Assembly (NCBI RefSeq): GCF_001905345.1 | Contig: NZ_LFBV01000006.1 | Coordinates: 466,283 to 530,282 of the forward strand | Reading direction: 5' to 3' | Length of the DNA stretch: 64,000 nucleotides | Source of the DNA: Streptomyces uncialis | Lineage (GTDB): Bacteria; Actinomycetota; Actinomycetes; Streptomycetales; Streptomycetaceae | Shown here: piece by piece, positions 52,657 through 60,625 of the stretch | Layout of the letters: each line of letters begins with the position of its first letter | Numbering within the stretch: the first letter of the stretch is position 1 | Notes under the pieces: generated by a model | What the model saw: the letters and a program-made list of their open reading frames with translations, nothing else | What the model was told of the DNA's origin: nothing | Databases searched by the model: none | Translations under genes and position numbers: made by a program

Positions 52657-53169
52657 GGCGGCGGAACTCCTGTTTCGGCGGGCGACGGCCACAAGGGTCG
52701 CGTCACGAGGGGAAGGTCGCGGGAGGAACATGGGTGGAACGGTCACGGAAGTGAGCGACGCGAAGGAACGTACAGCACGTCGTACGCAAAGAGGCGCCGC
52801 GCCAAGGATGCCATCCCGTACGAGCGTTCCGTCACGGTTCGACTCCGTGAGGTGTCGGCGCCGAGGTCACGCCGAACACCGTCACCCGTTCAGGTGACAT
52901 GCCGTCATACCGCCGCCGCCTGGGACGCTTCACCCGCCACCGGAACGGCACATGCCGGGTGCCGCACCGGTGGCACCGCCGCCGCGGGACCGTCGCTGTG
53001 ACCAACGCATCACCGGCGGACACCTCACAGGGACACGTCCTGGCCCCTGGCGGACAGCGCCCCGACCGAGGGCCGGGACCCTCCCGTTCGCCCGCGCGGA
53101 CGCCGTTCGCGCGCGGGCATCCGCGTGGCCTCTCGTACGGGACGCGCGTGCGCGCGTGTCGCCGTGCGG
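52657..53169. other. gap with no confident gene
   Basis: 513 bp between the glycosyltransferase start and the recN stop. Arg/His-rich ORFs occur on both strands (for example 52899 rightward) but lack ribosome binding sites and recognisable motifs. A short dyad GTCACC-x8-GGTGAC near 52880-52900 is the only clear element. Confidence 0.45.
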
Positions 53170-54915
53170 TCAGGCGTCCGCGCGGGCGGTGGCCAGCAGT
53201 TCCTCCGCGTGCGCGCGGGCGGTCTGCGAGTCCTCCTGCCCGGCGAGCATCCGGGACAGCTCCCGGACACGCTCCTCGCCCTCCAGGACCTTCACCCCGG
53301 AACGGGTGACCGAGCCGTCGCTGGTCTTCTCCACCAGGAGCTGGCGGTCCGCGAAGGCGGCGACCTGCGGCAGATGGGTGACGACGACGACCTGCGCGGA
53401 CCTGGCGAGCCGGGCGAGCCTGCGCCCGATCTCGACGGCCGCCTTGCCGCCGACGCCCGCGTCGACCTCGTCGAACAGATAGGTGGGCACCGGGTCCGTC
53501 CCCGCGAAGACGACCTCCACGGCGAGCATCACACGGGACAGCTCACCCCCGGACGCGCCCTTCGCGATGGGCCGCGGCGGGGCACCGGGGTGCGGGGCCA
53601 GCAGCAGTTCGACCTCGTCGGCGCCCGCCGGGCCGCAGGCCACGGTCCGGCCGCCGACCTCGACGCCCTCCGGGTCGTCGGTGTGCCGGATGTCGACGGT
53701 CACCCGCGCGTGGGGCATCGCCAGGGACGCCAGCTCCGCGGTGACGGCGTCCGCGAACCGGGCCGCCGCCTCCCGCCGGGCGTCGCTCAGGCTCTGCGCC
53801 AGGCCGGAGAGTTCGGCGCGCAGAGTGTCCCGTTCCGCGGTGAGGTCACCGATCCGGCCGTCGTCGCCGTCGAGTTCCAGCAGCCGGGCCGTGCCTTCCT
53901 CCGCCCAGCGGAGCACGGCGGCCACGCCCGGCTCCGCGCCGCCGTACTTGCGGGACAGCTGTCCCAGCGCGGCACGGCGTTCCTCCACGGCCGCCAGCCG
54001 CAGCGGGTCGGCGTCGAGGTCGTCGGCGTATCCGGCGAGCTCCCCCGCCACATCACCGACCAGGATGCCGATCTCCCCGATCCGGTCGGCGAGCGCGGCC
54101 AGCGTGGGATCGTACGAACGGACGCTGTCCAGCGCGCGGTGCGCGCCCGCGACGAGGGCCGCCGCGTCGATGTCCTCCGGGTCCTCGGGGTTCCCGGCGA
54201 GCGCCGCGTGGGCGGCGGTCGCGCCGGAGGCGAGCGCCTCCGCGTGCCCGAGGCGTTCCGCCTCCGCGGCGAGCTCGGTGTCCTCGCCCGCACGCGGTTC
54301 CACGGCGGCGATCTCGTCCAGTCCGAAACGCAGCAGATCGGCTTCCTGAGCGCGTTCCCGCGCGCGGGTGGTGAGGGTGGCGAGTTCCCCGGCCACGGCA
54401 CGGAGCCTGCGGTAGGCGGCGCTGTACGTGCCGAGCGGGACGGCCACCGCGTCGCCCGCGTACCGGTCGAGGGCCTGCCGCTGACGGCTGAGCTTGAGGA
54501 GCCCCTGCTGATCGGTCTGCCCGTGGACGGCGACGAGGTCGTCGGCGAGTTCGGCGAGCAGGCCCACCGGAACGGATCTGCCCCCGAGATGGGCGCGGGA
54601 GCGGCCCTCCGCGGAAACGGTACGGCTGATGAGCAGGACGCCGTCGTCCAGCTCGGCCCCCGCCTCCTCGGCCCGCCGGGCCGCCGCGGCGCCCGGGGGC
54701 ACACTGATCCGGCCTTCGACGACCGCCGACTTCGCGCCCATCCGTACGAGGGCCGGGTCCGCGCGCCCGCCCAGCAGCAGGCCCAGGCTGGTGACCACCA
54801 TCGTCTTGCCCGCGCCGGTCTCACCCGTCACCGCGGTGAATCCGGGCGACAGCTCGACCACCGCGTCGTCGATGACCCCGAGCGACCGTATCCGCATCTC
54901 CTCCAACACGGACAT
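53170..54915 (-). CDS. recN: DNA repair protein RecN
   Basis: 581-residue SMC-like ATPase for double-strand break repair. The Walker A GETGAGKTM (31-39) opens the N-terminal head; a coiled-coil middle (about 170-380) with RLRAVAGELATLTTRARERAQEAD leads to the C-terminal head with GGASGGELSRVMLAVE-like signature (KGASGGELSRVMLA) and YLFDEVDAGVGG. ATG at 54913-54915 is followed by an internal ATG (Met7). The ribosome binding site is poor (AAGG next to the start). It is preceded by nadK 402 bp upstream, instead of directly as in many actinobacteria. Confidence 0.95.
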   Translation of the reverse strand: MSVLEEMRIRSLGVIDDAVVELSPGFTAVTGETGAGKTMVVTSLGLLLGGRADPALVRMGAKSAVVEGRISVPPGAAAARRAEEAGAELDDGVLLISRTVSAEGRSRAHLGGRSVPVGLLAELADDLVAVHGQTDQQGLLKLSRQRQALDRYAGDAVAVPLGTYSAAYRRLRAVAGELATLTTRARERAQEADLLRFGLDEIAAVEPRAGEDTELAAEAERLGHAEALASGATAAHAALAGNPEDPEDIDAAALVAGAHRALDSVRSYDPTLAALADRIGEIGILVGDVAGELAGYADDLDADPLRLAAVEERRAALGQLSRKYGGAEPGVAAVLRWAEEGTARLLELDGDDGRIGDLTAERDTLRAELSGLAQSLSDARREAAARFADAVTAELASLAMPHARVTVDIRHTDDPEGVEVGGRTVACGPAGADEVELLLAPHPGAPPRPIAKGASGGELSRVMLAVEVVFAGTDPVPTYLFDEVDAGVGGKAAVEIGRRLARLARSAQVVVVTHLPQVAAFADRQLLVEKTSDGSVTRSGVKVLEGEERVRELSRMLAGQEDSQTARAHAEELLATARADA

Positions 54916-55317
54916 GACCTTACGAGGTCCCGGACCCGATGTGCGACGGCACCTGCCCCGGTTCGGGGAAGACGCAGGTGGCGGAGGTCCGCTCCGAGGC
55001 GGCTGTCACCCCTGGGAGTGGCCCCGCGCGGCACGTTCCGCACAGCGCCGGGGAGACGGAAGGGGACGCCGCCGCCCGACCGGACCCGGACATGTCGCGG
55101 GGTGCCGGTGCCAGGTGCCCGGCGAGGGAGCCGGGAAGCGCACGGGGTGTGGTTTTCCGCAGGTGAACACTGCGGGACACCTCATGGTGGCGGGAGCGGG
55201 CCGGGCCGCAGTCCGGGAAGCGTGAACAGCCGACCGGCCACCACGGCCCGCCATGACCCCGTCGCCACCCGCGCCGCCCGGCCGGTGCCCGGTCGTGGGC
55301 CCGGCCGGCCCCGCGGA
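54916..55317. other. gap between nadK and recN, no gene recognised
   Basis: 402 bp, very GC-rich, with only Pro/Arg-rich ORFs (for example leftward 55254-55006). No SOS-box-like palindrome (GAAC-x4-GTTC) was found ahead of recN. recN may still be transcribed with nadK. Confidence 0.4.
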
Positions 55318-56223
55318 TCACTGCGGGGCGCCCCGCCAACCGGACACGGGCAGGGCGAACTTCGCCACCAGTCGGTCCGTGAACGACGCGTGATGCAGCC
55401 GCGCGAGCCGTACGGGCACCGCGCCCCGCCGCACCTCGACCCGGGCACCGGCGGGCAGCTCGATGGTCCGCCGGCCGTCGCACCACAGCACTCCGTGCGG
55501 GGTGTGCGGCTGCACCTCGACGGCGAGCACGGAGTTCGGGGAGGTCACCAGCGGTTTGGCGAAGAGCGCGTGCGCGCTGATCGGGACCATGAGCAGCGCC
55601 TCGACCTCGGGCCACACGACAGGTCCACCGGCGGAGAAGGCGTAGGCGGTGGAGCCGGTGGGCGTGGCACAGACGATGCCGTCGCAGCCGAAGCCGGTCA
55701 CGGGCCGTCCGTCGACCTCCAGGACCACCTCCAGCATCCGCTCGGGCGACACCTTCTGGATCGCGGCCTCGTTGAGCGCCCAGTCCGTGTGGACGACATC
55801 GCCGTTGCGGTGGACCACCACATCGATGGTCATCCGCTCCTCGACCTCGTAGGCGCGGGTGACCACCCGGTCGACCACCCGGTCGAGATCGTCGCGTTCG
55901 GCCTCGGCGAGGAAGCCCACCCGCCCGAGGTTGACCCCGAGCATCGGCACCCCGGAGGCCCGGGCGAACTCGGCCCCCCGCAGCAGCGTGCCGTCCCCGC
56001 CGAGCACGATCAGCAGCTCGCATCCGTCGAGGGACGCCGGAGTGGCCTCCTGGACGAGCTCGACCTCCGAAGGCAACGGCAGGTCGGAAGCCTCCGCCTC
56101 CAGCACCCTCACCCGCAGCCCCGCCCGGAGCAGCCCTTGGACGACGAGTTCGGCACTGCGGATGGCGGCGGGCCGTCCGGTGTGCGCCAGAAGGAAAACA
56201 GTACGAATCCGGTTCTGCGTCAA
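55318..56223 (-). CDS. nadK: NAD kinase
   Basis: 301-residue ATP- or polyphosphate-dependent NAD kinase making NADP. GGDGT (75-79) is the phosphate-binding loop; NLGRVGFLAE, CATPTGSTAYAFSAGGPVVWP and MVPISAHALFAKPLV are family blocks. The likely start is TTG at 56221-56223, overlapping the tlyA stop (TTGA), the best fit to the conserved N-terminus (TQNRIRTVFLLAHTGRPAA). It is coupled to tlyA, as commonly found in actinobacteria. Confidence 0.95.
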   Translation of the reverse strand: MTQNRIRTVFLLAHTGRPAAIRSAELVVQGLLRAGLRVRVLEAEASDLPLPSEVELVQEATPASLDGCELLIVLGGDGTLLRGAEFARASGVPMLGVNLGRVGFLAEAERDDLDRVVDRVVTRAYEVEERMTIDVVVHRNGDVVHTDWALNEAAIQKVSPERMLEVVLEVDGRPVTGFGCDGIVCATPTGSTAYAFSAGGPVVWPEVEALLMVPISAHALFAKPLVTSPNSVLAVEVQPHTPHGVLWCDGRRTIELPAGARVEVRRGAVPVRLARLHHASFTDRLVAKFALPVSGWRGAPQ

Positions 56224-57035
56224 CGCGGCCCCTCCGCCACTGCCCGATCAACATCCGCCGGGTCGAGTGCCGGTGCTCCCGCCCGCAACCACAGAAAGTA
56301 CTCGACGTTCCCCGAGGGACCCGGCAGCGGACTGGCGGTCACCCCGCGCACCCCGAGGCCGAGTTCCGCGGCCTGTCGCGCGACCCCGCGCACCGCTTCG
56401 GCACGCAGCTCCGGGCTGCGCACCACCCCGCCGCTGCCCAGCCGCTCCTTACCCACCTCGAACTGCGGCTTCACCATCAGCACCAGGTCGGCGTCGGCGG
56501 CGGCGCAGCGCGCGAGGGCGGGCAGCACCAGCCCCAGCGGGATGAACGACAGGTCACCCACCACCAGGCCCACCGGCCGGCCGTCGATGGCCTCCAGCGT
56601 CAACTCCCGCACATTCGTCCGGTCCTTGACGGTGACCCGGTCATCGCTCTGGAGCGACCAGGCGAGTTGTCCGTACCCGACGTCGACGGCCACCACATGA
56701 GCGGCGCCCGAACGCAGCAGGACATCGGTGAAACCCCCCGTGGAGGCACCCGCGTCAAGAGCGCGGCGCCCCTCGACGACCAGCCCCAGGGGGACGAAGG
56801 CGCCGAACGCCCCGGCGAGCTTGTGGCCACCGCGCGAGACGTAGTCGGGGTCGTTGTCGTCCTGCTTGACGACGATGGCGGCGCTGGTCTCCACCTGGGT
56901 CGCGGGTTTCACCGCGATGGCGCCGCCGACGGTCACCCGGCCGTCGGCGATCAACTGGCTGGCCTGCTCACGCGAGCGGGCGAGCTTGCGGCGGACCAGT
57001 TCGGCGTCGAGGCGGCGGCGTGCCACTCCTGCCAC
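56220..57035 (-). CDS. tlyA: TlyA-family rRNA 2'-O-methyltransferase
   Basis: 271-residue protein with an N-terminal S4 RNA-binding domain (RRRLDAELVRRKLARSREQASQLIADGRV) and an FtsJ-like methyltransferase domain: ALDAGASTGGFTDVLLRSGA binds SAM; DLSFIPLGLVLPAL and VKPQFEVGKE give the catalytic face. Family members methylate 2'-OH of cytidines in 16S and 23S rRNA, and their loss gives capreomycin resistance. GTG at 57033-57035 has AGGAG 11 nt ahead. It is the second gene of a leaderless operon with the small 57043 gene. Confidence 0.94.
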   Translation of the reverse strand: MAGVARRRLDAELVRRKLARSREQASQLIADGRVTVGGAIAVKPATQVETSAAIVVKQDDNDPDYVSRGGHKLAGAFGAFVPLGLVVEGRRALDAGASTGGFTDVLLRSGAAHVVAVDVGYGQLAWSLQSDDRVTVKDRTNVRELTLEAIDGRPVGLVVGDLSFIPLGLVLPALARCAAADADLVLMVKPQFEVGKERLGSGGVVRSPELRAEAVRGVARQAAELGLGVRGVTASPLPGPSGNVEYFLWLRAGAPALDPADVDRAVAEGPR

Positions 57036-57042
57036 GTTCGGT

Positions 57043-57438
57043 TCAGCTCCTGTGGTCGTACGAGGACGCGGGCGTCCGCTGGGGTGCGGGGACCGGTGGG
57101 CCGGGACGGCTGTCGAGTGCGGTCAGTGTGTCCCGCAGGGCCCGGTGTACATCCTCGTACACCTCCAGATGACCCTCGGTCGCGAGGTGGTCGGCGTCGG
57201 CCAGCCGGCCGAGCCGGGCGTCGACCTCCGGATGCCCGGTGGGCGCGCGCCCGACCCCGAGCGGCGCCGCGTCCGCGGGCGTGCCGTCCTCCGGGACCCC
57301 GGCCGCCAGGGTGGCCGGGGCGTGCGAGGGCGCCGCGCCCGGCGCACCGGCGGACGGTGCCGTGGCCACCGGATCACGGGGCCCGGCCGGGGACGGCGTG
57401 GGGAACGCCACGTGTCGGCCCGCGAAGTCACTGCTCAT
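57043..57438 (-). CDS. small protein upstream of tlyA
   Basis: 131-residue protein. The first 75 residues are Pro/Ala low-complexity. The conserved part is the C-terminal helix region PEVDARLGRLADADHLATEGHLEVYEDVHRALRDTLTALD, which resembles short helical proteins encoded directly before tlyA in many actinomycetes. ATG at 57436-57438, with the -10 box TAGCGT 6 nt upstream (leaderless). The stop is 7 nt from the tlyA start. Function unknown; co-conservation suggests a role with TlyA or NadK. Confidence 0.75.
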   Translation of the reverse strand: MSSDFAGRHVAFPTPSPAGPRDPVATAPSAGAPGAAPSHAPATLAAGVPEDGTPADAAPLGVGRAPTGHPEVDARLGRLADADHLATEGHLEVYEDVHRALRDTLTALDSRPGPPVPAPQRTPASSYDHRS

Positions 57439-57443
57439 GCCCC

Positions 57444-57473
57444 GACGCTACCCCGAAGCACTGGGGTAACGTC
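57444..57473. promoter_or_regulatory. symmetric divergent leaderless promoters
   Basis: GACGCTACCCC (57444-57454) and GGGGTAACGTC (57463-57473) form a 10/11 inverted repeat. Each arm contains a -10 box: TAGCGT for the leftward small gene (6 nt to ATG 57438) and TAACGT for the rightward SCP2 gene (8 nt to ATG 57481). Each -10 hexamer falls where the other promoter's -35 would be. Confidence 0.6.
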
Positions 57474-57480
57474 GGTCCCG

Positions 57481-57828
57481 ATGGCGACGATCGAGGAGTG
57501 CCGTACGGCACTCGACACACTCTCGGACAATCTGGCGACCGCCGACGGCGGTGTTCGCGCGGCCACGGCGATGGACCGCTCGCTGAGCTGCCACATCACG
57601 GACCTGGACACCACATTCGTGGGGCGACTCACGGATGGCCGGATCCATGTGGTGGACACGGTGCGGGGCGCTCCCCCGGACCGGGCGCAGATCCGGCTGG
57701 CCATGACCGGCGACGATCTGGTGGCCCTGGTGGCCGGCCGGCTGAACTTCGCCAAGGCGTGGGGCACCGGCCGGATCAAACTGGAGGCCGGTTTCCGGGA
57801 TCTGCTGCGACTGCGCACCCTGCTCTGA
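57481..57828 (+). CDS. SCP2 sterol-carrier domain protein
   Basis: 115-residue single-domain protein of the SCP2 fold, a hydrophobic pocket for lipids or acyl groups. It has VGRLTDGRIHVVDTVRG, IRLAMTGDDLVALVAGRLNFAKAWGTGRIKLEAGFRDLLRLRTLL, the typical C-terminal half. ATG is preceded by a -10 box and no Shine-Dalgarno sequence, indicating a leaderless mRNA. It is divergent from the tlyA operon. Ligand unknown. A gene of this type next to tlyA is common in Streptomyces. Confidence 0.9.
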   Translation: MATIEECRTALDTLSDNLATADGGVRAATAMDRSLSCHITDLDTTFVGRLTDGRIHVVDTVRGAPPDRAQIRLAMTGDDLVALVAGRLNFAKAWGTGRIKLEAGFRDLLRLRTLL

Positions 57829-58093
57829 CACCACGGGCCGGCCCGGCACAGCGCCCTGTCCTGTCCCCGCGACCAGCACCGACACCGGGGCCGGTGCCGG
57901 TGCCGACACCGGCCCCGGCACCGCGATCACGGTCGGCCCCGGCACCGGAGTCCACCTGGGCACGGCAGGACGCCCCGGCCCAGCGACACGACGGCGGGGC
58001 CGAACAGCCCGCGGTGTCCCGCCGGTTCGACGCGGGCGCGCGCCGGTCCCCAGGCACGCACCGGGGACCGGACACCTCGCCCAAGGCCGCGCC
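57829..58093. repeat. GCCGGTGCCG-type repeats with terminator hairpin
   Basis: Repeats of ACACCGG, CCGGCACC and GGTGCCGG fill 57880-57960. Arms 57885-57896 and 57907-57918 make a perfect 12-bp stem. It lies between convergent SCP2 and HAD genes and probably terminates both. No gene. Confidence 0.6.
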
Positions 58094-59158
58094 TCACAGG
58101 CCGATACGGGCCAGGGCCTTCCCGCCGTCCAGCTCGCACACCCCGTCCCCGGCGGCGGTCCAGGCCGCCGCGCACAGCGCCCGCAGCCCGTCCAGGGTCT
58201 TGCCGCTCCCCTGTTCGGCCACCTCCAGCCGGTCCGGCCCGGCCCACGCGATCCAGCCACCGCAACGGAAGGCCGGACCCGCCGCCCCTTCGACGCCCGC
58301 CGGGGCCTCCCCCGCCACGACCTCCGGCTGCCCGGTCAGCAGACCCCGCAGATCCGCGTCGACATAGGTGGGCCGATGCTGCGGCGGCGCGGCCAGCAGC
58401 CCCGCCCCGTCGGTCACCCCGGTGAGGACGAGCAGCGAGTCGACATCGCCGTTGAACGCGCCCTCGATGTCGGTGTCCAGCCGGTCACCCACCACCAAGG
58501 GCCGCCGGGCGCCGGTACGCAGGATCGTCTCCCGGTGCATCGGCGGCAACGGCTTCCCCGCGACCCGGGGTTCGGCCCCGGTGGCGATCCGTACGACCTC
58601 CACCGCCGCGCCGTTGCCGGGGGCGATACCCCGTCCGCTCGGGATCGTCAGATCGGTGTTCGACGCGTACCAGGGCACACCGCGCGCCACGGCGTAGGCG
58701 GCCTCGGCGAACCGCCCCCAGGGCAGCTCAGGCCCTCCGAACCCCTGGACGACCGCCGCAGGGTCGTCGTCCGCCGACTCCACCGGGGTCAGTCCCCGCT
58801 CACGCAGCGCGACCCGCAGCCCCTCACCGCCGATCACCAGCACCCGGGCACCGGCCGGCACCTCCTCACTGATGAGCCGTGCCACCGCCTGCGCCGAAGT
58901 GATGACCTCCCCCGCGCCGGTCGGTATGCCCAGCTCGGTGAGGTGCGCGGCGACCGCGTCAGGAGTACGCAGGGCGTTGTTCGTCACATAGGCGAGCCGC
59001 ATCCCCGCGTCACGCGCCGTCTCCAGGGAGGCGACGGCGTACGCGATGGCGTTGCCGCCCGCGTACACCACTCCGTCCAGATCGAGCAGCGCGGTGTCGT
59101 ACGCCTCGTTCAGCGCACGCGCACTGCCCTCGGGCCGGGTCCTGACGGTCTGGCTCAT
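58094..59158 (-). CDS. HAD-IIA phosphatase with C-terminal extension
   Basis: 354-residue NagD/4-nitrophenylphosphatase-type hydrolase. Nucleophile motif DLDGVVY has Asp26 and Asp28; LAYVTNNA, GKPLPPMH and VVGDRLDTDIEGA give motifs II-IV. After about residue 270 an extra domain (GWIAWAGPDRLEVAEQGSGKTLDGLRALCAAAW) is present, seen in actinobacterial members. Its substrate is unknown; sugar or nucleotide phosphates are likely. ATG at 59156-59158 with GGAG 9 nt ahead; the longer ORF is rejected. The gene pair SCP2-HAD-DUF1015 is conserved in streptomycetes as far as I recall. Confidence 0.92.
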   Translation of the reverse strand: MSQTVRTRPEGSARALNEAYDTALLDLDGVVYAGGNAIAYAVASLETARDAGMRLAYVTNNALRTPDAVAAHLTELGIPTGAGEVITSAQAVARLISEEVPAGARVLVIGGEGLRVALRERGLTPVESADDDPAAVVQGFGGPELPWGRFAEAAYAVARGVPWYASNTDLTIPSGRGIAPGNGAAVEVVRIATGAEPRVAGKPLPPMHRETILRTGARRPLVVGDRLDTDIEGAFNGDVDSLLVLTGVTDGAGLLAAPPQHRPTYVDADLRGLLTGQPEVVAGEAPAGVEGAAGPAFRCGGWIAWAGPDRLEVAEQGSGKTLDGLRALCAAAWTAAGDGVCELDGGKALARIGL

Positions 59159-59218
59159 CACGCATCGCTCCTCGGTCGGTCGCACTCCCCCGATCATCCC
59201 GCACACCGGGGACAGACT

Positions 59219-59224
59219 TACGAT
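59219..59224 (+). promoter_or_regulatory. -10 box TACGAT, leaderless DUF1015 gene
   Basis: TACGAT ends 6 nt before ATG 59231, again without a Shine-Dalgarno sequence. It is divergent from the HAD gene, 72 bp apart. Confidence 0.5.
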
Positions 59225-59230
59225 GCCCCA

Positions 59231-60547
59231 ATGAGCGACGCGGGTCCCGGGCAGCCTCGGGTGGACGAACCAACGGCCCAGGGCCTGGACCTGGTCCCGT
59301 TCCGGGGGGTGCGCTACGTCCCCGAGCGGGTCGGCAGCCTCTCCGCGGTGACCTCACCCCCGTACGACGTGGTGGTCCGCCCCGACGGACTGCACCACCT
59401 GGAGTCGGCCGACCCCCACAACATCGTGCGGCTCATCCTCCCCCAGGCCGTCTCCCCGAGCGCCCGCACGGAACGCGCCGCCGACACCCTCGGCCGCTGG
59501 CTCTCCGAGGGCGTCCTCGCGGTCGACCCTGACCCGGGCCTGTACGTGTACGAGCAGCGGCAGGGCGAGCACCTCCAGCGTGGCGTCATCGGCGCACTGC
59601 GGCTGTCGGAGGCGGCGGACGGCGTGGTGCTGCCCCACGAGGACGTGATGGCGCCGGTCGTCGCCGACCGGGCGGCACTGATGAGGGCGACCAGCGCCAA
59701 TCTGGAGCCGCTCCTGCTCACCTACCGGGGCGACGACAGCGGTCAGGGGACCGCCGAGGTCGTCGAGAGCGTGATCGACCGCCCGGCGCTGCTCGACACC
59801 GTCACGGAGGACGGGGTCCATCACCGGCTGTGGAGCGTCACGGACCCGACGGAGATCACCCGGATCCAGGCCGACCTCGCCCGCCGCCAGGCCCTCATCG
59901 CGGACGGCCATCACCGGTGGGCGACCTATCTGAAGCTCCGCGCGGAGCACCTGTCGCCGAGCCCCTGGGACTACGGCCTGGTGCTCCTCGTCGACACCGT
60001 CCGCTATCCGCTGCGGGTCCGCGCCATCCACCGCCTGCTGCACGGGCTCCCGGTGGGGAAGGCCCTCGCCGCGCTGGACGGTCACTTCCGCGTGCGGACG
60101 GTCGAGGGCCCGCTGGCACACGCGATGGAGACGCTCGGCGAGGCATCGGCCATGGGCAACGCGTTCCTGATCACCGGCGACGGCGCGTTCCATCTGGTCG
60201 ACCGGCCGGATCCCGGCCTGCTGGCCCGGACGGTCCCCGCGGACCGGCCCGCGGCCTGGCGCGCGCTCGACGCCACGGTGCTGCACTCGACCTTGCTCGA
60301 CCAGGTGTGGGGCATCCCGGACAGCGCCGACCGGATCGGTTACATCCACGACACGGCGGCCACCGTCGCCAAGGCGGAGCAGGACGGCAGTACGGCGGTC
60401 CTGCTGCATCCCGTCCGCGAGGAGGTCGTCCGGGAGCTGGCACAGCAGGGTGTCACCATGCCCCGCAAGTCGACATCGTTCGGACCGAAGCCCGCGACCG
60501 GACTGGTGCTGCGCACCCTCGCCGAGAAGCCGGGGCACGGCAATTAG
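59231..60547 (+). CDS. DUF1015 protein
   Basis: 438-residue protein. It has DLVPFRGVRYVPERVGSLSAVTSPPYDV at the start, PHNIVRLILP, LYVYEQRQ, RRQALIADGHHRWATYLKL and the C-terminal GYIHDTAATVAKAEQDGSTAVLLHPV, all characteristic of DUF1015, a serine-kinase-like family (SerK-related, ADP-dependent serine kinase in archaea). In bacteria its function is not settled; some members could phosphorylate free serine. A longer frame (58376) is rejected since homology begins at 59231. Followed within 3 nt by a perfect terminator palindrome. Confidence 0.9.
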   Translation: MSDAGPGQPRVDEPTAQGLDLVPFRGVRYVPERVGSLSAVTSPPYDVVVRPDGLHHLESADPHNIVRLILPQAVSPSARTERAADTLGRWLSEGVLAVDPDPGLYVYEQRQGEHLQRGVIGALRLSEAADGVVLPHEDVMAPVVADRAALMRATSANLEPLLLTYRGDDSGQGTAEVVESVIDRPALLDTVTEDGVHHRLWSVTDPTEITRIQADLARRQALIADGHHRWATYLKLRAEHLSPSPWDYGLVLLVDTVRYPLRVRAIHRLLHGLPVGKALAALDGHFRVRTVEGPLAHAMETLGEASAMGNAFLITGDGAFHLVDRPDPGLLARTVPADRPAAWRALDATVLHSTLLDQVWGIPDSADRIGYIHDTAATVAKAEQDGSTAVLLHPVREEVVRELAQQGVTMPRKSTSFGPKPATGLVLRTLAEKPGHGN

Positions 60548-60550
60548 GAC

Positions 60551-60592
60551 ATGGGTAAGGGGCAGGCTCCATGGAGCCTGCCCCTTACCCAT
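60551..60592. terminator. perfect 42-bp palindromic terminator
   Basis: A 42-bp perfect palindrome (20-bp arms, 2-nt centre AT) starting 3 nt after the DUF1015 stop. It lies between convergent genes and probably works in both directions. Confidence 0.9.
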
Positions 60593-60625
60593 GCGCCCGA
60601 CGCGGAGCGACGGTCCTACGGAACG

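Noticed and set aside
52832..53023. Leftward ORF with C-x-x-C (CHRCG) motif
   Set aside because: A single CxxC in Arg-rich sequence without a ribosome binding site; likely chance in high-GC DNA.
54916..55317. SOS box ahead of recN
   Set aside because: No GAAC-N4-GTTC-type palindrome could be found.
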